Position numbers and translations under genes: made by a program. The notes beneath the pieces were generated by a model. It searched no databases. It was not told the DNA's origin and worked only from the letters and a program-made list of their open reading frames with translations. A stretch of 64,000 nucleotides of DNA from Microbacterium oxydans (GTDB taxonomy: Bacteria > Actinomycetota > Actinomycetes > Actinomycetales > Microbacteriaceae), in the NCBI RefSeq assembly GCF_006540085.1, contig NZ_BJOG01000009.1:124001-188000 (forward strand), read 5' to 3'. Shown here in pieces: positions 20,292 to 28,768 of this stretch. How positions within the stretch are numbered: position 1 is the first letter of the stretch; each line of letters begins with the position of its first letter.

Positions 20292-21842
20292 TCAGGCGGC
20301 CAGGCGCCCCACCGCTCGAGCGCGGATCAGCACGGCCGTACCGTCGGAGTACGCGACGGGCAGCTCCTCCACCGCGACGACCTCGATCGTCGCCGGGTCG
20401 GCACCGGCGAGTCGGGCACGCTCTGTCGCCTCCGCCGCGGCATCCGCCCGAGAGGCCCGCTGGTCGGCGGAGTCCTCGCGGTAGATCTTCTCGATCTGTC
20501 CGGCGACCTCGCCGAGGGCGGCGCCGACCGCGTTGGCAGCCCCGAAGTGGTCGGGACGGATCAGCTCGGCGACGCCGTCGAGCACGGTCGGGGCGATGAT
20601 CCCCCCACCGCCGACCAGGATCACCGGGACGGGGGCGGCATTCGGCTTCATCCGGTCGATCGAGTCCTCCAGGATCGCCCGCATCGCGCTCCAGGCCGCC
20701 GCTCCTACCGTTGCGGGGACGACGGGCGCGTCGATGCCGTCGATCGCAGCCCCGCCGACCGCCAGGGCGACGTCAGTCGCCGTGAGCGTGGAGCCACCGA
20801 AGGCGAGGCCCTCCTGCGGGAGCCGATAGCCGACGCTGTCCGGACCGACCGTGGCACCCGCCGGGGTCCCACGGATGATCGTGCCGCCGCCGAGGCCGAC
20901 CGAGAGCACATCCGGCATGCGGAAGTTCGTGCGGATGCCGCCGATCTCGACCGCGTGCGCCGACTGGCGGGGGAACCCGTCGACGAGAACGCCGATGTCG
21001 GTCGTCGTACCGCCGATGTCCACCACGAGGGCGTCGGTGGCACCCGAGAGGTGCGCGGCTCCGCGGATGGAGTTCGTGGGCCCGCAGCCGATGGTGAGCA
21101 CGGGGAACTCGAGCGCGTACTCGAGCTGCATGAGAGTGCCGTCGTTCTGGCCGAAGTACGGCGTGGCAGGGATGCCCCGGTCCCGCAGAGCCGCGACGAA
21201 GCCCGCGGCCATCTGCCGGAGCGTCTGCATCAGCGCGGCATTCAGCACGGTCGCGTTCTCGCGCTCGAGCAACCCGAGCGAGCCGATCCGTGCCGACCGC
21301 GAGACCGGGACGCCGAGCTCCTCGACCACGACCGTGGCGACGCGTTCCTCCTGGCTCTCATCGATGGGGGAGAACACGCCGACGACGGCGACCGCGTCGA
21401 CCTCGCCGCGCATCTTCCGACAGGCTGCGCGCACCGCCTCCTCGTCGACAGGGGAGAGCACGCGGCCGTCGACCTCGAATCCGCCGGCCAGCAGGTGGAC
21501 GTGCTCGCCGATCGCCGCCCGCAGATCGTCCGGCCACCCCTCCAGGGGAGGGACAGCCGTGGTGGCCGGTGCCCCGAGGCGGAGGATGCCGACGCGGCCG
21601 AGACCGCGCCGTTCGACGATCGCGTTGGTGCAGTGCGTCGTCCCGAGCATCGCATGGCCGATGAGCGCGGCGTCGACACCCGAGGCCGCCAGCACGGCGT
21701 CGATCGCAGCAGCCACGCCATCGCCCGTATCGGCCGTCGTCGGACGCTTGACCGAGGCCACCACCTCTAGACGCTCGTCGAGGATTACGGCGTCGGTGTT
21801 CGTGCCACCGACGTCGATGCCGATGCGATACCTGCCGGCCAT
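20292..21842 (-). CDS. Hydantoinase/oxoprolinase-family protein (HyuA-like)
   Basis: The 516-residue protein belongs to the hydantoinase A/oxoprolinase family of ATP-dependent amide-ring-opening enzymes. It has the ASKHA phosphate-1 motif IGIDVGGTNTDAVIL (about 7-21), a second DIGGTTTDIG motif near residue 275 and GLGGGTIIRG near 310. It is shorter than single-chain 5-oxoprolinases and would need a partner; the coupled DUF917 protein is the obvious candidate. ATG 21842 shares one base with the DUF917 stop (TGATG). The substrate, possibly a hydantoin-like ring, is inferred. Confidence 0.85.
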   Translation of the reverse strand: MAGRYRIGIDVGGTNTDAVILDERLEVVASVKRPTTADTGDGVAAAIDAVLAASGVDAALIGHAMLGTTHCTNAIVERRGLGRVGILRLGAPATTAVPPLEGWPDDLRAAIGEHVHLLAGGFEVDGRVLSPVDEEAVRAACRKMRGEVDAVAVVGVFSPIDESQEERVATVVVEELGVPVSRSARIGSLGLLERENATVLNAALMQTLRQMAAGFVAALRDRGIPATPYFGQNDGTLMQLEYALEFPVLTIGCGPTNSIRGAAHLSGATDALVVDIGGTTTDIGVLVDGFPRQSAHAVEIGGIRTNFRMPDVLSVGLGGGTIIRGTPAGATVGPDSVGYRLPQEGLAFGGSTLTATDVALAVGGAAIDGIDAPVVPATVGAAAWSAMRAILEDSIDRMKPNAAPVPVILVGGGGIIAPTVLDGVAELIRPDHFGAANAVGAALGEVAGQIEKIYREDSADQRASRADAAAEATERARLAGADPATIEVVAVEELPVAYSDGTAVLIRARAVGRLAA

Positions 21843-22990
21843 CACGCGACCTCCCCGTCCGTCGTGCGCGCAGCGGACCGCTGTGCGATGTCCTCCACCG
21901 GAACCCACTGCACGTCGTAGCCGAAGTGAGCGGGTCCCGCTGTCTCCAGACCGATCGGCGTGCGCCACTTCTCGTGACTGGGGATCGCGATGACCGCGAC
22001 CCGAGCGCCGTAGCGCAGGGACTCGGTCGTGATCGGCATGCCCGTGGCCAGGTCGAGCACCGCGATCAGGTCGGGAGTGACGGCAGCCAGCACACCATCC
22101 CTCCGTCCGAGCAGCATCTCGTTCTGGAAGTCGAGCCGGAACGCGCTCCCCCGGTCGTCGCCGACACCGACGAGCTCAGCCGCACCGCGGGTGAAGCCGC
22201 CGTCGACGGCGCGCTGCAGGTCGGCGACCTTCCCGTCGAACAGCCGCACGGCGTCGAGGTCGGCACACAGGGCGTCGATGCGCTCGTCGTCGCGCAGCTC
22301 CCTGCCGGCCGCATCCCGTCCGCGCAGGATACGACCGATGCGCTGGGCCAGCCCGAGCGTGCCAGGGATCGCGCACTCGCGCACCACGTCGCCGCCGTAC
22401 GCGTAGTCGATCATGGTCGCCCCTCCGCCCATCTCGACGGTGACGGACCGCGCGATGCGCTCCGACCATGCACCGTCGACAGGACGGCTGACCACTTCGT
22501 TGCCGTGATGGTCGACGAGCACTGTCGTTCCTGGTCCATAGCCGGCCAGGTGGAAGGTGACCATCTGCGCCTCGGGGAAGGCACGACCCATGGCGTCGCC
22601 GTCGACCACCGGCAGCCCGGCGAGGGCGGCCGCGGCGATCGGGATCATCGAGTTGCCTCCGCCGACCTCGATGGGCATCACGGCCGTGGGCGTGCGACCG
22701 ACCGCGCGTTCGATGGCGTCCAGCGCCGCCCTGAGCTCGGACTCGGCCTGGATGCGCTCCACGCTCACCGATGGCGCGCCGATGCCTCCGATCGGGATGA
22801 CGAAGTCGTCGTCGGTCAGCTCATCGACCGCGAGCAGTCGTACGGGTCCGTGCAGGCGGATCAACCGCTTGGCCATGAGCGATCCCACGTGCGGGTCTCC
22901 TCCACCACCGGTGCCGAGCACGGCGGCCCCGAGCGCGATCTCGTCGATGTCGGCCTCGGTGATCATGGGCGTCGTGACGACAGCGCTCAT
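21842..22990 (-). CDS. DUF917-family protein, partner of HyuA-like protein
   Basis: The 382-residue protein is a full DUF917 member: ALGAAVLGTGGGGDPHVG (about 18-35), IPIGGIGAPSVSVER near 66 and VEVGGGNSMIP-like GGGN near 110. DUF917 proteins accompany HyuA-like proteins; some members have been linked to S-methyl-thiohydantoin metabolism. The ATG overlaps the permease stop (ATGA) and the stop overlaps the hyuA-like start, so the three genes are tightly coupled. A cytosolic role in opening or desulfurising a cyclic ureide brought in by the permease is inferred. Confidence 0.85.
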   Translation of the reverse strand: MSAVVTTPMITEADIDEIALGAAVLGTGGGGDPHVGSLMAKRLIRLHGPVRLLAVDELTDDDFVIPIGGIGAPSVSVERIQAESELRAALDAIERAVGRTPTAVMPIEVGGGNSMIPIAAAALAGLPVVDGDAMGRAFPEAQMVTFHLAGYGPGTTVLVDHHGNEVVSRPVDGAWSERIARSVTVEMGGGATMIDYAYGGDVVRECAIPGTLGLAQRIGRILRGRDAAGRELRDDERIDALCADLDAVRLFDGKVADLQRAVDGGFTRGAAELVGVGDDRGSAFRLDFQNEMLLGRRDGVLAAVTPDLIAVLDLATGMPITTESLRYGARVAVIAIPSHEKWRTPIGLETAGPAHFGYDVQWVPVEDIAQRSAARTTDGEVA

Positions 22991-24303
22991 GCGATCACCT
23001 CGTCCGTGGCCGGAGCCGGCGCATCGGGAGCGACGCGGCGGCGAAGCGGAAGCAGCACGAGGTACGCGACGAAGCCGACGAGCAGTCCGTCGAGGGCCGA
23101 GATCGACGTGAGGGTGAACCATCCGAAGCCGGGTCCGTCCGCCGGGTTCGTGGTCGCGACCGCCACGAAGATGCCGACCACCCAGGCGGCGATCGACCAG
23201 CCGTCGACCATCGGCACGGTGGCGCCATGGGCCCAGCGCACCGTCTTGCGGCCCGTGAAGAACGATGCCAGGTACACGCCGCCGTAGGGGGCGATGATGG
23301 TGCCGATGACGAGGATGAACTGCACGAAGTAGTCGGCGGCCCCGATCACACCGACGACGATGCCGATCACGCCGAGCACGACGGTTACGGTGCGTCGGCT
23401 CAGCCGCTCGCTGATCGACGCGAACGAGAGACCCGCCGAGTAGAGGTTGGTCGTGTTCGTTGTCCACTGCGCCAGGATCAGCACGATCACCGCGACGCCA
23501 CCGAGGCCGAGCGCGAAGAAGATCGCCATCAGCTCGGTGCCGTCCATGATGCGGGCGAGCAGGATCGCGACGACCAGGATGATCGAGTTGCCGAAGAAGA
23601 AGCCGACGAAGCCGGCGATCATGGCCTGTCTCGGGGTCTTGGCCCAGCGCGCCATGTCGGGGGCGAGCACGACGCCCAGGATGAAGATGCCCATGACGAG
23701 CGAGACCGCGCCGCCGAACGTGAACGTCGCCTCGACCGGAGCATCGAGCCCCGCCGCACCGTTCACCGTGAATGCGACGATGACGCCGACGATGAGGAGC
23801 AGGAGCAGCAGCGGCACGGCGAGGGTGCTGAGGCGGTTGATCGAGCGGTAGCCCCAGAACGCGGTGATGGCCATCAGCACGCCGCCGATCGCCGTGAACA
23901 CCTGCACGGGCACATCGATGCCGGTGAACTCGGCGAAGGCGATCTGCGCGTTGGCGCCGAAGAAGCCCGCCTGCACGGCGTACCAGCCGACGAGGCTGAC
24001 GGCGATCGCCAGGGCGAGGATCGCTCCGCCCACCCGGCCGAACACGGCGCGCGAGATCATCGCGGTGGAGAGTCCGGTGGCTGCGCCGACGTACGCGCAT
24101 GCCATCGCGAGCAGACCGAGCAGGAGCGAACCGAGCATCGTCGCGGCGATCGCCGGCCAGAAGGCCATTCCGGATGCGAGCGAGACGCCGAGGAACGCCC
24201 CGGAGAGGTCGATGCCGATCGCGATCCACACGGTGGCGATCGACAGCCAGCTCTTGCGCTGGTCCTGGGGCACGACGCCGTGCTCGTAGTCGGTGGTGGT
24301 CAT
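22987..24303 (-). CDS. NCS1-family nucleobase/hydantoin permease (CodB-like)
   Basis: The 438-residue protein has twelve predicted helices and typical NCS1 features: the WIAIGIDLSGAFLGVSLASG helix 1 and FWGYRSINRLSTLAVPLLLL near 145. Family members carry cytosine, allantoin or hydantoins with Na+ or H+. Three consecutive ATG codons are possible (24309, 24306, 24303). I chose 24303, because an AAGGAA ribosome site lies 5 nt before it. The 5' leader contains a large hairpin. It heads the operon with DUF917 and the HyuA-like protein, which points to uptake of a cyclic ureide. Confidence 0.9.
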   Translation of the reverse strand: MTTTDYEHGVVPQDQRKSWLSIATVWIAIGIDLSGAFLGVSLASGMAFWPAIAATMLGSLLLGLLAMACAYVGAATGLSTAMISRAVFGRVGGAILALAIAVSLVGWYAVQAGFFGANAQIAFAEFTGIDVPVQVFTAIGGVLMAITAFWGYRSINRLSTLAVPLLLLLLIVGVIVAFTVNGAAGLDAPVEATFTFGGAVSLVMGIFILGVVLAPDMARWAKTPRQAMIAGFVGFFFGNSIILVVAILLARIMDGTELMAIFFALGLGGVAVIVLILAQWTTNTTNLYSAGLSFASISERLSRRTVTVVLGVIGIVVGVIGAADYFVQFILVIGTIIAPYGGVYLASFFTGRKTVRWAHGATVPMVDGWSIAAWVVGIFVAVATTNPADGPGFGWFTLTSISALDGLLVGFVAYLVLLPLRRRVAPDAPAPATDEVIA

Positions 24304-24322
24304 CATCATTCCTTGGGATGTG

Positions 24323-24380
24323 GCCCTGCGAGTGCGTCGGCGGGGATTCGGGTTCCCGGAGTGCGGACGCCTCGCAGGGC
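24323..24380 (-). promoter_or_regulatory. Large hairpin in the leader of the permease operon
   Basis: GCCCTGCGAG (24323-24332) pairs perfectly with CTCGCAGGGC (24371-24380), and the stem continues with GCGTC/GACGC past one bulged base. It ends 8 nt before the ribosome site of the permease on the minus strand. It could be an attenuator or stabilising leader. A run of eight G lies just upstream of it (24386-24393). Confidence 0.4.
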
Positions 24381-24422
24381 GGGTCGGGGGGGGCGGCTCG
24401 CGGTGCGGCCGGGTGACGCGGT

Positions 24423-24452
24423 GCCGGAGGGAGCTCGTGGCTCCCTGCCGGC
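24423..24452 (-). terminator. Hairpin after the tetR gene
   Basis: GCCGG-A-GGGAGC (24423-24434) pairs with GCTCCC-TG-CCGGC (24440-24452) with a small internal loop. It lies 35 nt past the tetR stop on the minus strand and may separate tetR from the permease operon. No T-tract. Confidence 0.45.
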
Positions 24453-24487
24453 GATCGTCGAGGGTCACCGCATCTGTGCGGCAGGGT

Positions 24488-25066
24488 TCATCGGGAGAGG
24501 ATCGTGGAAAGGTGTCGCCAGGCCTGGTCGAAGCGCTCGCGGTAGATCTCCGGCGTGTAATGGGTGAGTTGCAGGAACAGACCATCCATGACGACGAACA
24601 CCAGCGCGGTGAAGCCGTCGGCATCGCCGGGGACGAAGGCCCCAGCCGAGACGCCGTCGTCGTAGGTCTCGCGCACGGCTGCAGCCAGGGTCGACTCCGA
24701 GTCGAGGAAGATCTGACGCAGCTGCTCGCCACCGGGCCCGTACTCGGAGACCGCGGCCCTGAGGCTGAACTCCGCGAGGTCGGGACGGTCGCGGTAGTAC
24801 GCCTCGATCCCGCCCAGCAGGTGCTGCAGACGAGCGAGCGGCTCGAGGGTGCTGCTGCTGCGCACCAGCTCGTCGAAGAAGGCGGTGTGCTCGACCGAGA
24901 CCGCGGCGTACACCTCCGCGTACAGCGCCTCCTTGCTCGGGAAGTGCGCGTAGAGCGAGGGGGTCTTGATCCCGACGGCCTCGGCGATCTCGCGCAGGCT
25001 CGTCTCCGCGTAGCCCTGGCGCGCGAAGATCGTGCGTGCTTCCGCGAGGATCGTTGCTCTGGTCAT
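24488..25066 (-). CDS. TetR-family regulator of the permease/DUF917/HyuA operon
   Basis: The 192-residue protein has a clear TetR helix-turn-helix at the N-terminus (ATILAEARTIFARQGYAETS, then EAVGIKTPSLYAHFPSKEAL, residues about 4-50) and a helical ligand domain. It is transcribed in the same direction as the permease operon, 184 nt upstream. A palindrome 6 nt before its ATG looks like its own operator. A ureide or related catabolite is the likely inducer, by context only. Confidence 0.9.
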   Translation of the reverse strand: MTRATILAEARTIFARQGYAETSLREIAEAVGIKTPSLYAHFPSKEALYAEVYAAVSVEHTAFFDELVRSSSTLEPLARLQHLLGGIEAYYRDRPDLAEFSLRAAVSEYGPGGEQLRQIFLDSESTLAAAVRETYDDGVSAGAFVPGDADGFTALVFVVMDGLFLQLTHYTPEIYRERFDQAWRHLSTILSR

Positions 25067-25071
25067 GTGAG

Positions 25072-25095
25072 TGCCTAACGACTATTAGTTAGGCA
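25072..25095. promoter_or_regulatory. Operator-like palindrome before tetR
   Basis: TGCCTAAC (25072-25079) and GTTAGGCA (25088-25095) form a perfect 8-8-8 inverted repeat whose spacer is AT-rich (GACTATTA). On the minus strand the centre contains TAATAG, a candidate -10, so a bound repressor would block transcription of tetR. Confidence 0.7.
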
Positions 25096-25151
25096 GAGCG
25101 TAACCCCGCACCTCCTGGTTCGCAAGACCGAGCCCGACATCCTCCGACATG

Positions 25152-25186
25152 GAGAAGGCCCGACGGCTGAGCCGTCGGGCCTTCTC
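25152..25186 (-). terminator. Terminator hairpin of the SRPBCC gene
   Basis: GAGAAGGCCCGACGGC (25152-25167) pairs perfectly with GCCGTCGGGCCTTCTC (25171-25186) around a TGA loop. It begins 16 nt after the SRPBCC stop. The T content after the stem is low, as in many actinobacterial terminators. Confidence 0.75.
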
Positions 25187-25202
25187 TGCATCTGATCTCC
25201 GG

Positions 25203-25658
25203 TCAGGCTTCCACGTCGCCGCGCCATGAGCCGGTCTCGACTCCGCGGCCCTCGATGAACTCCTTGAAGTTCTCGAGGTCCTTCTTCACGGCGTGTCCCC
25301 CCACGCCGACCAGCGAGCCCAGCTTCTCGAGCAGTCCCTCAGGTTCCCAGTCGAGCTGCACCGTGACCCGCGTCGAGGTGTCGGTGAGCGTGTGGAACGT
25401 CACCACGCCCGCGTGCTCGGTCTCGCCTCCCGTGCTCTTCCACGCGACACGCTCGTCCGGGTGCTGTTCGGTGATCTCGGCGTCGAACTCGCGAGTCGCG
25501 CCACCGACCTTCACCTTCCAGTGGGTGTGCGTGTCGTCGATCTGGGTGATCGATTCGACCTCGTCGAGGAACTTCGGGAAGCTCTCGAACTGCGTCCACT
25601 GGTTGTAGGCCGTGCGGACGGGAACGTCGACGTCGATGGTCTCGATGATCTGCACCAT
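25203..25658 (-). CDS. SRPBCC (START-like) family protein
   Basis: The 151-residue protein is a polyketide-cyclase/SRPBCC fold. It begins MVQIIETIDVDVPVRTAYNQ WTQFESFPKFL, the usual strand-helix opening, and ends with the long C-terminal helix HAVKKDLENFKEFIEGRG that lines the ligand cavity. Such proteins bind hydrophobic ligands; a specific role cannot be assigned. A GTGAGGAG ribosome site precedes the ATG. It appears monocistronic, with its own hairpin terminator. Confidence 0.9.
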   Translation of the reverse strand: MVQIIETIDVDVPVRTAYNQWTQFESFPKFLDEVESITQIDDTHTHWKVKVGGATREFDAEITEQHPDERVAWKSTGGETEHAGVVTFHTLTDTSTRVTVQLDWEPEGLLEKLGSLVGVGGHAVKKDLENFKEFIEGRGVETGSWRGDVEA

Positions 25659-25828
25659 GGGATGCTCCTCACTGTTCGTCGTTCGTGTGATCCCATTCAG
25701 CCGCAGATCGCGGGGATCGGCGACGGGGTTGACATCCGCCGCCGGTTCCCCGACATTCCGGTCGACGCGCGATGGGCGATCCTCAGCCGACCCGTAGCGG
25801 CACTCCCCGACGCACCGACCGGCACGAC

Positions 25829-25834
25829 TAGCGT
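25829..25834 (+). promoter_or_regulatory. Predicted -10 (TAGCGT) of the FUSC gene
   Basis: TAGCGT lies 7 nt before ATG 25842 with no ribosome site between, predicting a leaderless mRNA. A TTGACA at 25732-25737 is too far away to be its -35. Confidence 0.5.
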
Positions 25835-25841
25835 TGAGGTC

Positions 25842-26879
25842 ATGCGCATCCCCGCCGCGATCCGTGCCTCACAGCGCTCTCCGCTGCTGCAGGTCGTGAA
25901 GTCGGCAGCCGCGACCATCGCCGCCTGGCTCATCGCCGGATGGGTTTTCCCGGCGCAACTGCCCGTCTTCGCCGCGATCGCCGCCCTCCTGGTCGTGCAG
26001 CCCAGCGTGAACCAGTCGCTGTCGAAGGCGCTCGAGCGCAGCATCGGGGTGATCGCGGGTGTCGTGATCGCCGTGGCGCTGGGTCTGCTGCTGGGGTCGC
26101 CGAGCTGGATCGTGCTGCTCGCGATCGTCGTCGCCATGCTGGTGGCCTGGATCTTCCGCGCGTCTCCAGGCACAGGGAACCAGGTCGCGATCTCCGCGAT
26201 GCTGGTGCTGGCTCTGGGGTCCTCCAGCCCGGAGTACGCATTCGCCCGCATCGTGGAGACGCTGATCGGCGTGGTGATCGGCATCGTCGTGAACGCACTC
26301 ATCGTGCCACCGGTGCTGGTCGCACCCGCCCGCCGGGATGTGGGCCTGCTGGGCCGCGAGCTCGCCGCGAGCCTCGACCGCCTGGCCGACGCGCTGCCCG
26401 AACCGCAGACGCCCGCGAGACTGCAGGAGCTGATGCTGGAGGTGCGACTGCTGCGTCCGATGAAGGAGGCGGCGGAAGCCGCGATCGCCGCGGGAGAGGA
26501 GTCGCTCACCCTGAACCCGCGGCGCTCGACCCACCGCGCCGACCTGCGCGAGCTGCGGGCACTGCTCGACCGGCTCTCCCCCATCGTCACGCAGACCATC
26601 GGCATGACCCGCGCGTACTTCGACCACTACGACGACACGATCGGCGAGGAGCCGGCGGTCACGGCGATCGCCGAGCAGCTGCGGCGAGCCGGCCACGACG
26701 TGCGTCTCGCCGTGCAGATCGCGGAGGCGCTTCCGGAGCCGGACGACATGACGTCGACGATCCCCGCCCTCACCGCTCCCCTGGTGATCCGTCCGCCGTC
26801 ATCACAGCACTGGATCCTGATCGGGTCGCTCATGGAAGACCTCCGTCGCATCCGCGGCGAGCTGGTCGACGAGGACTGA
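25842..26879 (+). CDS. FUSC-family membrane protein
   Basis: The 345-residue protein has about six N-terminal hydrophobic helices (residues about 14-160, including WLIAGWVFPAQLPVFAAIAA and VVQPSVNQSL) and a long helical cytosolic C-terminal half. This is the single-unit layout of FUSC/aromatic-acid-exporter-like proteins. The substrate is unknown. I chose ATG 25842 because a TAGCGT hexamer precedes it by 7 nt and the long in-frame extension to 25293 lies antisense over the SRPBCC gene. It ends just before palindromic repeat copy B. Confidence 0.8.
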   Translation: MRIPAAIRASQRSPLLQVVKSAAATIAAWLIAGWVFPAQLPVFAAIAALLVVQPSVNQSLSKALERSIGVIAGVVIAVALGLLLGSPSWIVLLAIVVAMLVAWIFRASPGTGNQVAISAMLVLALGSSSPEYAFARIVETLIGVVIGIVVNALIVPPVLVAPARRDVGLLGRELAASLDRLADALPEPQTPARLQELMLEVRLLRPMKEAAEAAIAAGEESLTLNPRRSTHRADLRELRALLDRLSPIVTQTIGMTRAYFDHYDDTIGEEPAVTAIAEQLRRAGHDVRLAVQIAEALPEPDDMTSTIPALTAPLVIRPPSSQHWILIGSLMEDLRRIRGELVDED

Positions 26880-26885
26880 GCGGTC

Positions 26886-26945
26886 TTCGAATCGCGCAAC
26901 GGGGTGGTATCCGGCGCCGGAATCGAACCATCCGCGCGATTCGAA
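26886..26945. repeat. Intergenic palindromic repeat, copy B
   Basis: TTCGAATCGCGC (26886-26897) is perfectly complementary to GCGCGATTCGAA (26934-26945). It begins 6 nt after the FUSC stop and ends 6 nt before the predicted -10 of the AlkD-like gene, so it may double as the FUSC terminator. Confidence 0.8.
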
Positions 26946-26951
26946 CCGGCC

Positions 26952-26957
26952 TACGCT
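26952..26957 (+). promoter_or_regulatory. Predicted -10 (TACGCT) of the AlkD-like gene
   Basis: TACGCT lies 6 nt before ATG 26964, the same hexamer and spacing as at deoD. A leaderless mRNA is predicted. Confidence 0.5.
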
Positions 26958-26963
26958 GGGAAG

Positions 26964-27623
26964 ATGAACACCGTCGAAGCGCTCGGGGAACTGGCCGCGC
27001 TGGATGACCCGAAGGTGCGCGCAGCCAACGAGAAGCGCGGGGACGACCACGGCATCAACCTCAGCCGACTGCGCGCCCTGGCGAAGCGCATCAAGACGGA
27101 TCAGCACCTCGCCGAAGATCTGTGGGCCACGGGCGAGACACCTGCGCGGCTGCTCGCCCTCCTGATCTGTCGCCCCAGGGATTTCGGCGCCGACCAGCTC
27201 GACGCCATGCTGCGCGAGACCCGCGCCCCCAAGGTCAACGACTGGTTCGTCAACTACGTCGCCAAGAAGACTCCACTCGCCGAGGAGCTGCGACTGCGCT
27301 GGTTCGACGACCCCGACCCGACAGTGGCCGCCGCCGCGTGGTCGCTCACGACCGTGCGCGTGATGAAGGACGCGGAGGGGTTGGACCTTTCGCAGCTGCT
27401 CGATCTGATCGAGCGGGATCTGGCGACGGCGCCGTCACGCCTGCAATGGTCCATGAACGAGACCCTCGCCAACATCGGGATCTTCCACCCCGAGCATCGC
27501 GCCAGAGCGCGGGAGATCGGCGAGCGCCTGCAGGTGCTCGCCGACTACCCGACCGCGCCCGGCTGCACCTCACCGTTCGCCCCGCTCTGGATCGATGAGA
27601 TCGTGCGCCGCCGCGAGGACTGA
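26964..27623 (+). CDS. AlkD-like DNA alkylation repair HEAT-repeat protein
   Basis: The 219-residue protein is all-helical. Segments such as LRALAKRIKTDQHLAEDLWATG, DWFVNYVAKK and RWFDDPDPTVAAAAWSLTTVR match the AlkD-type DNA glycosylase fold, which clamps alkylated DNA with HEAT-like repeats. I chose ATG 26964 because of the promoter hexamer; an in-frame codon at 26904 lies inside the repeat. Whether it is an active glycosylase or a diverged member cannot be settled by eye. Its neighbours give no functional clue. Confidence 0.8.
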   Translation: MNTVEALGELAALDDPKVRAANEKRGDDHGINLSRLRALAKRIKTDQHLAEDLWATGETPARLLALLICRPRDFGADQLDAMLRETRAPKVNDWFVNYVAKKTPLAEELRLRWFDDPDPTVAAAAWSLTTVRVMKDAEGLDLSQLLDLIERDLATAPSRLQWSMNETLANIGIFHPEHRARAREIGERLQVLADYPTAPGCTSPFAPLWIDEIVRRRED

Positions 27624-27776
27624 GCCTCCCCGGGCGATCACTCCTCGCCAGGCGTGTCCGACCGCCGTCGCGCAGCACAGTCGGTAACGTTATACACTTT
27701 ATCCGTTCGTCTGCGCACTGGGGGTGGCCGCACGGTGCGGTCACCTGCGCGACGACGGAACTGGGGATGCCTCATC

Positions 27777-28148
27777 ATGGCCACGCAAGATCAACTGAAC
27801 GCACTCATCACCGACATCGCGAACGACATCAACGGGTTCATCGGAGCCTCCGTGGTGGACGTCGAATCGGGTCTGCCGCTCGCCTCGAACTCGGTCCGGC
27901 CGGACTTCGACCTCGATGTCGCCAGCGCGTACAACAGCGAGATGGTGAAGAGCAAGCGGAAGACGATCGAAGCGCTCCGCCTCGAGGCCGCACTCGAGGA
28001 CATGCTGCTGACGCTCGACACGCAGCTGCACCTGCTCAAGATGATCGACGACGACACGTTCATCTACCTCGCCGCCGACCGCCAGGCGACGAACATCGCC
28101 CTGCTCCGGTCCGCCGTGAACCGCCACGTGGTGGCGCTGAACGCTTGA
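27777..28148 (+). CDS. Roadblock/LC7-domain protein, first copy
   Basis: The 123-residue protein is one roadblock/LC7 domain with a long first helix (QLNALITDIANDINGFIGAS) followed by the VVDVESGLPLAS hairpin. In bacteria these proteins bind and regulate small Ras-like GTPases. I chose ATG 27777; the upstream in-frame codon at 27654 would add 41 low-quality residues. The stop overlaps the TTG start of the GTPase gene (TTGA). An AT-rich stretch at 27687-27702 (TATACACTTTAT) probably contains the promoter. Confidence 0.88.
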   Translation: MATQDQLNALITDIANDINGFIGASVVDVESGLPLASNSVRPDFDLDVASAYNSEMVKSKRKTIEALRLEAALEDMLLTLDTQLHLLKMIDDDTFIYLAADRQATNIALLRSAVNRHVVALNA

Positions 28149-28768
28149 CCGGCTCCGAAGCCTCGACCGTCGACACCGCCGCAGAACCGGCGGCCACACG
28201 CGTGCGCCGACGACGTCGGAATCTGCCGACGAGGTTCCGCCTCGTCTTCGCCGGGCCGGTCGGTGCCGGGAAGACCACGGCGGTCCGCGCGTTGAGCGAT
28301 GTCGTCACCGTGGATACCGATGTCCCGATCTCGGCCGGCTCAGCGGAGTACGGCGATACGGACAAGACGACGACCACGGTGGGGCTCGACTACGGCACGT
28401 GGAAGCCCACGGACGAGATCTCGGTCGCGCTCATCGGCGTTCCCGGCCAGGACCGCTTCGCCCATGCCCGGCAGAGCGTCTCCGCCTCCGACACCCGCAT
28501 GCTGCTGTGGCTGCGTGCAGACCGCGGGAGCATCTCTGTGGACGCCGACGAGTGGCTCGCGCGTCTCACCGGCGACCACGAGCGGACGGTGATCGCGGTC
28601 ACGCATGTGGCCGCCGAAGCCCTCGACGAGGTACGCCGGACGCTCGGTGCGAGCCTCGAAAGGTATCGGATACCCCTCACTCGCGTGCTCGCCGCCGACG
28701 CGCGCGACCGCGAGAGCGTCATGCGGGTGGCGTGCGCGGCCCTCGACCTCCCGGGAGGAGAGTCATGA
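28145..28768 (+). CDS. Small GTPase-like protein (CvnD/MglA-type)
   Basis: The 207-residue protein has a P-loop GPVGAGKTT (37-45), a Thr-rich switch I (TTTTVGLDYG) and a G3-like GVPGQDRF (98-105), matching the ATP/GTP-binding protein of actinobacterial conservons. The usual NKxD base-recognition motif is replaced by THVA at 153-156, so GTP specificity is not certain. The start is TTG 28145, overlapping the preceding stop; GTG 28202 is an alternative. The N-terminal 30 residues are Arg-rich. It is flanked by two roadblock genes, both coupled, so the three products probably form one switch. Confidence 0.85.
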   Translation: MTGSEASTVDTAAEPAATRVRRRRRNLPTRFRLVFAGPVGAGKTTAVRALSDVVTVDTDVPISAGSAEYGDTDKTTTTVGLDYGTWKPTDEISVALIGVPGQDRFAHARQSVSASDTRMLLWLRADRGSISVDADEWLARLTGDHERTVIAVTHVAAEALDEVRRTLGASLERYRIPLTRVLAADARDRESVMRVACAALDLPGGES

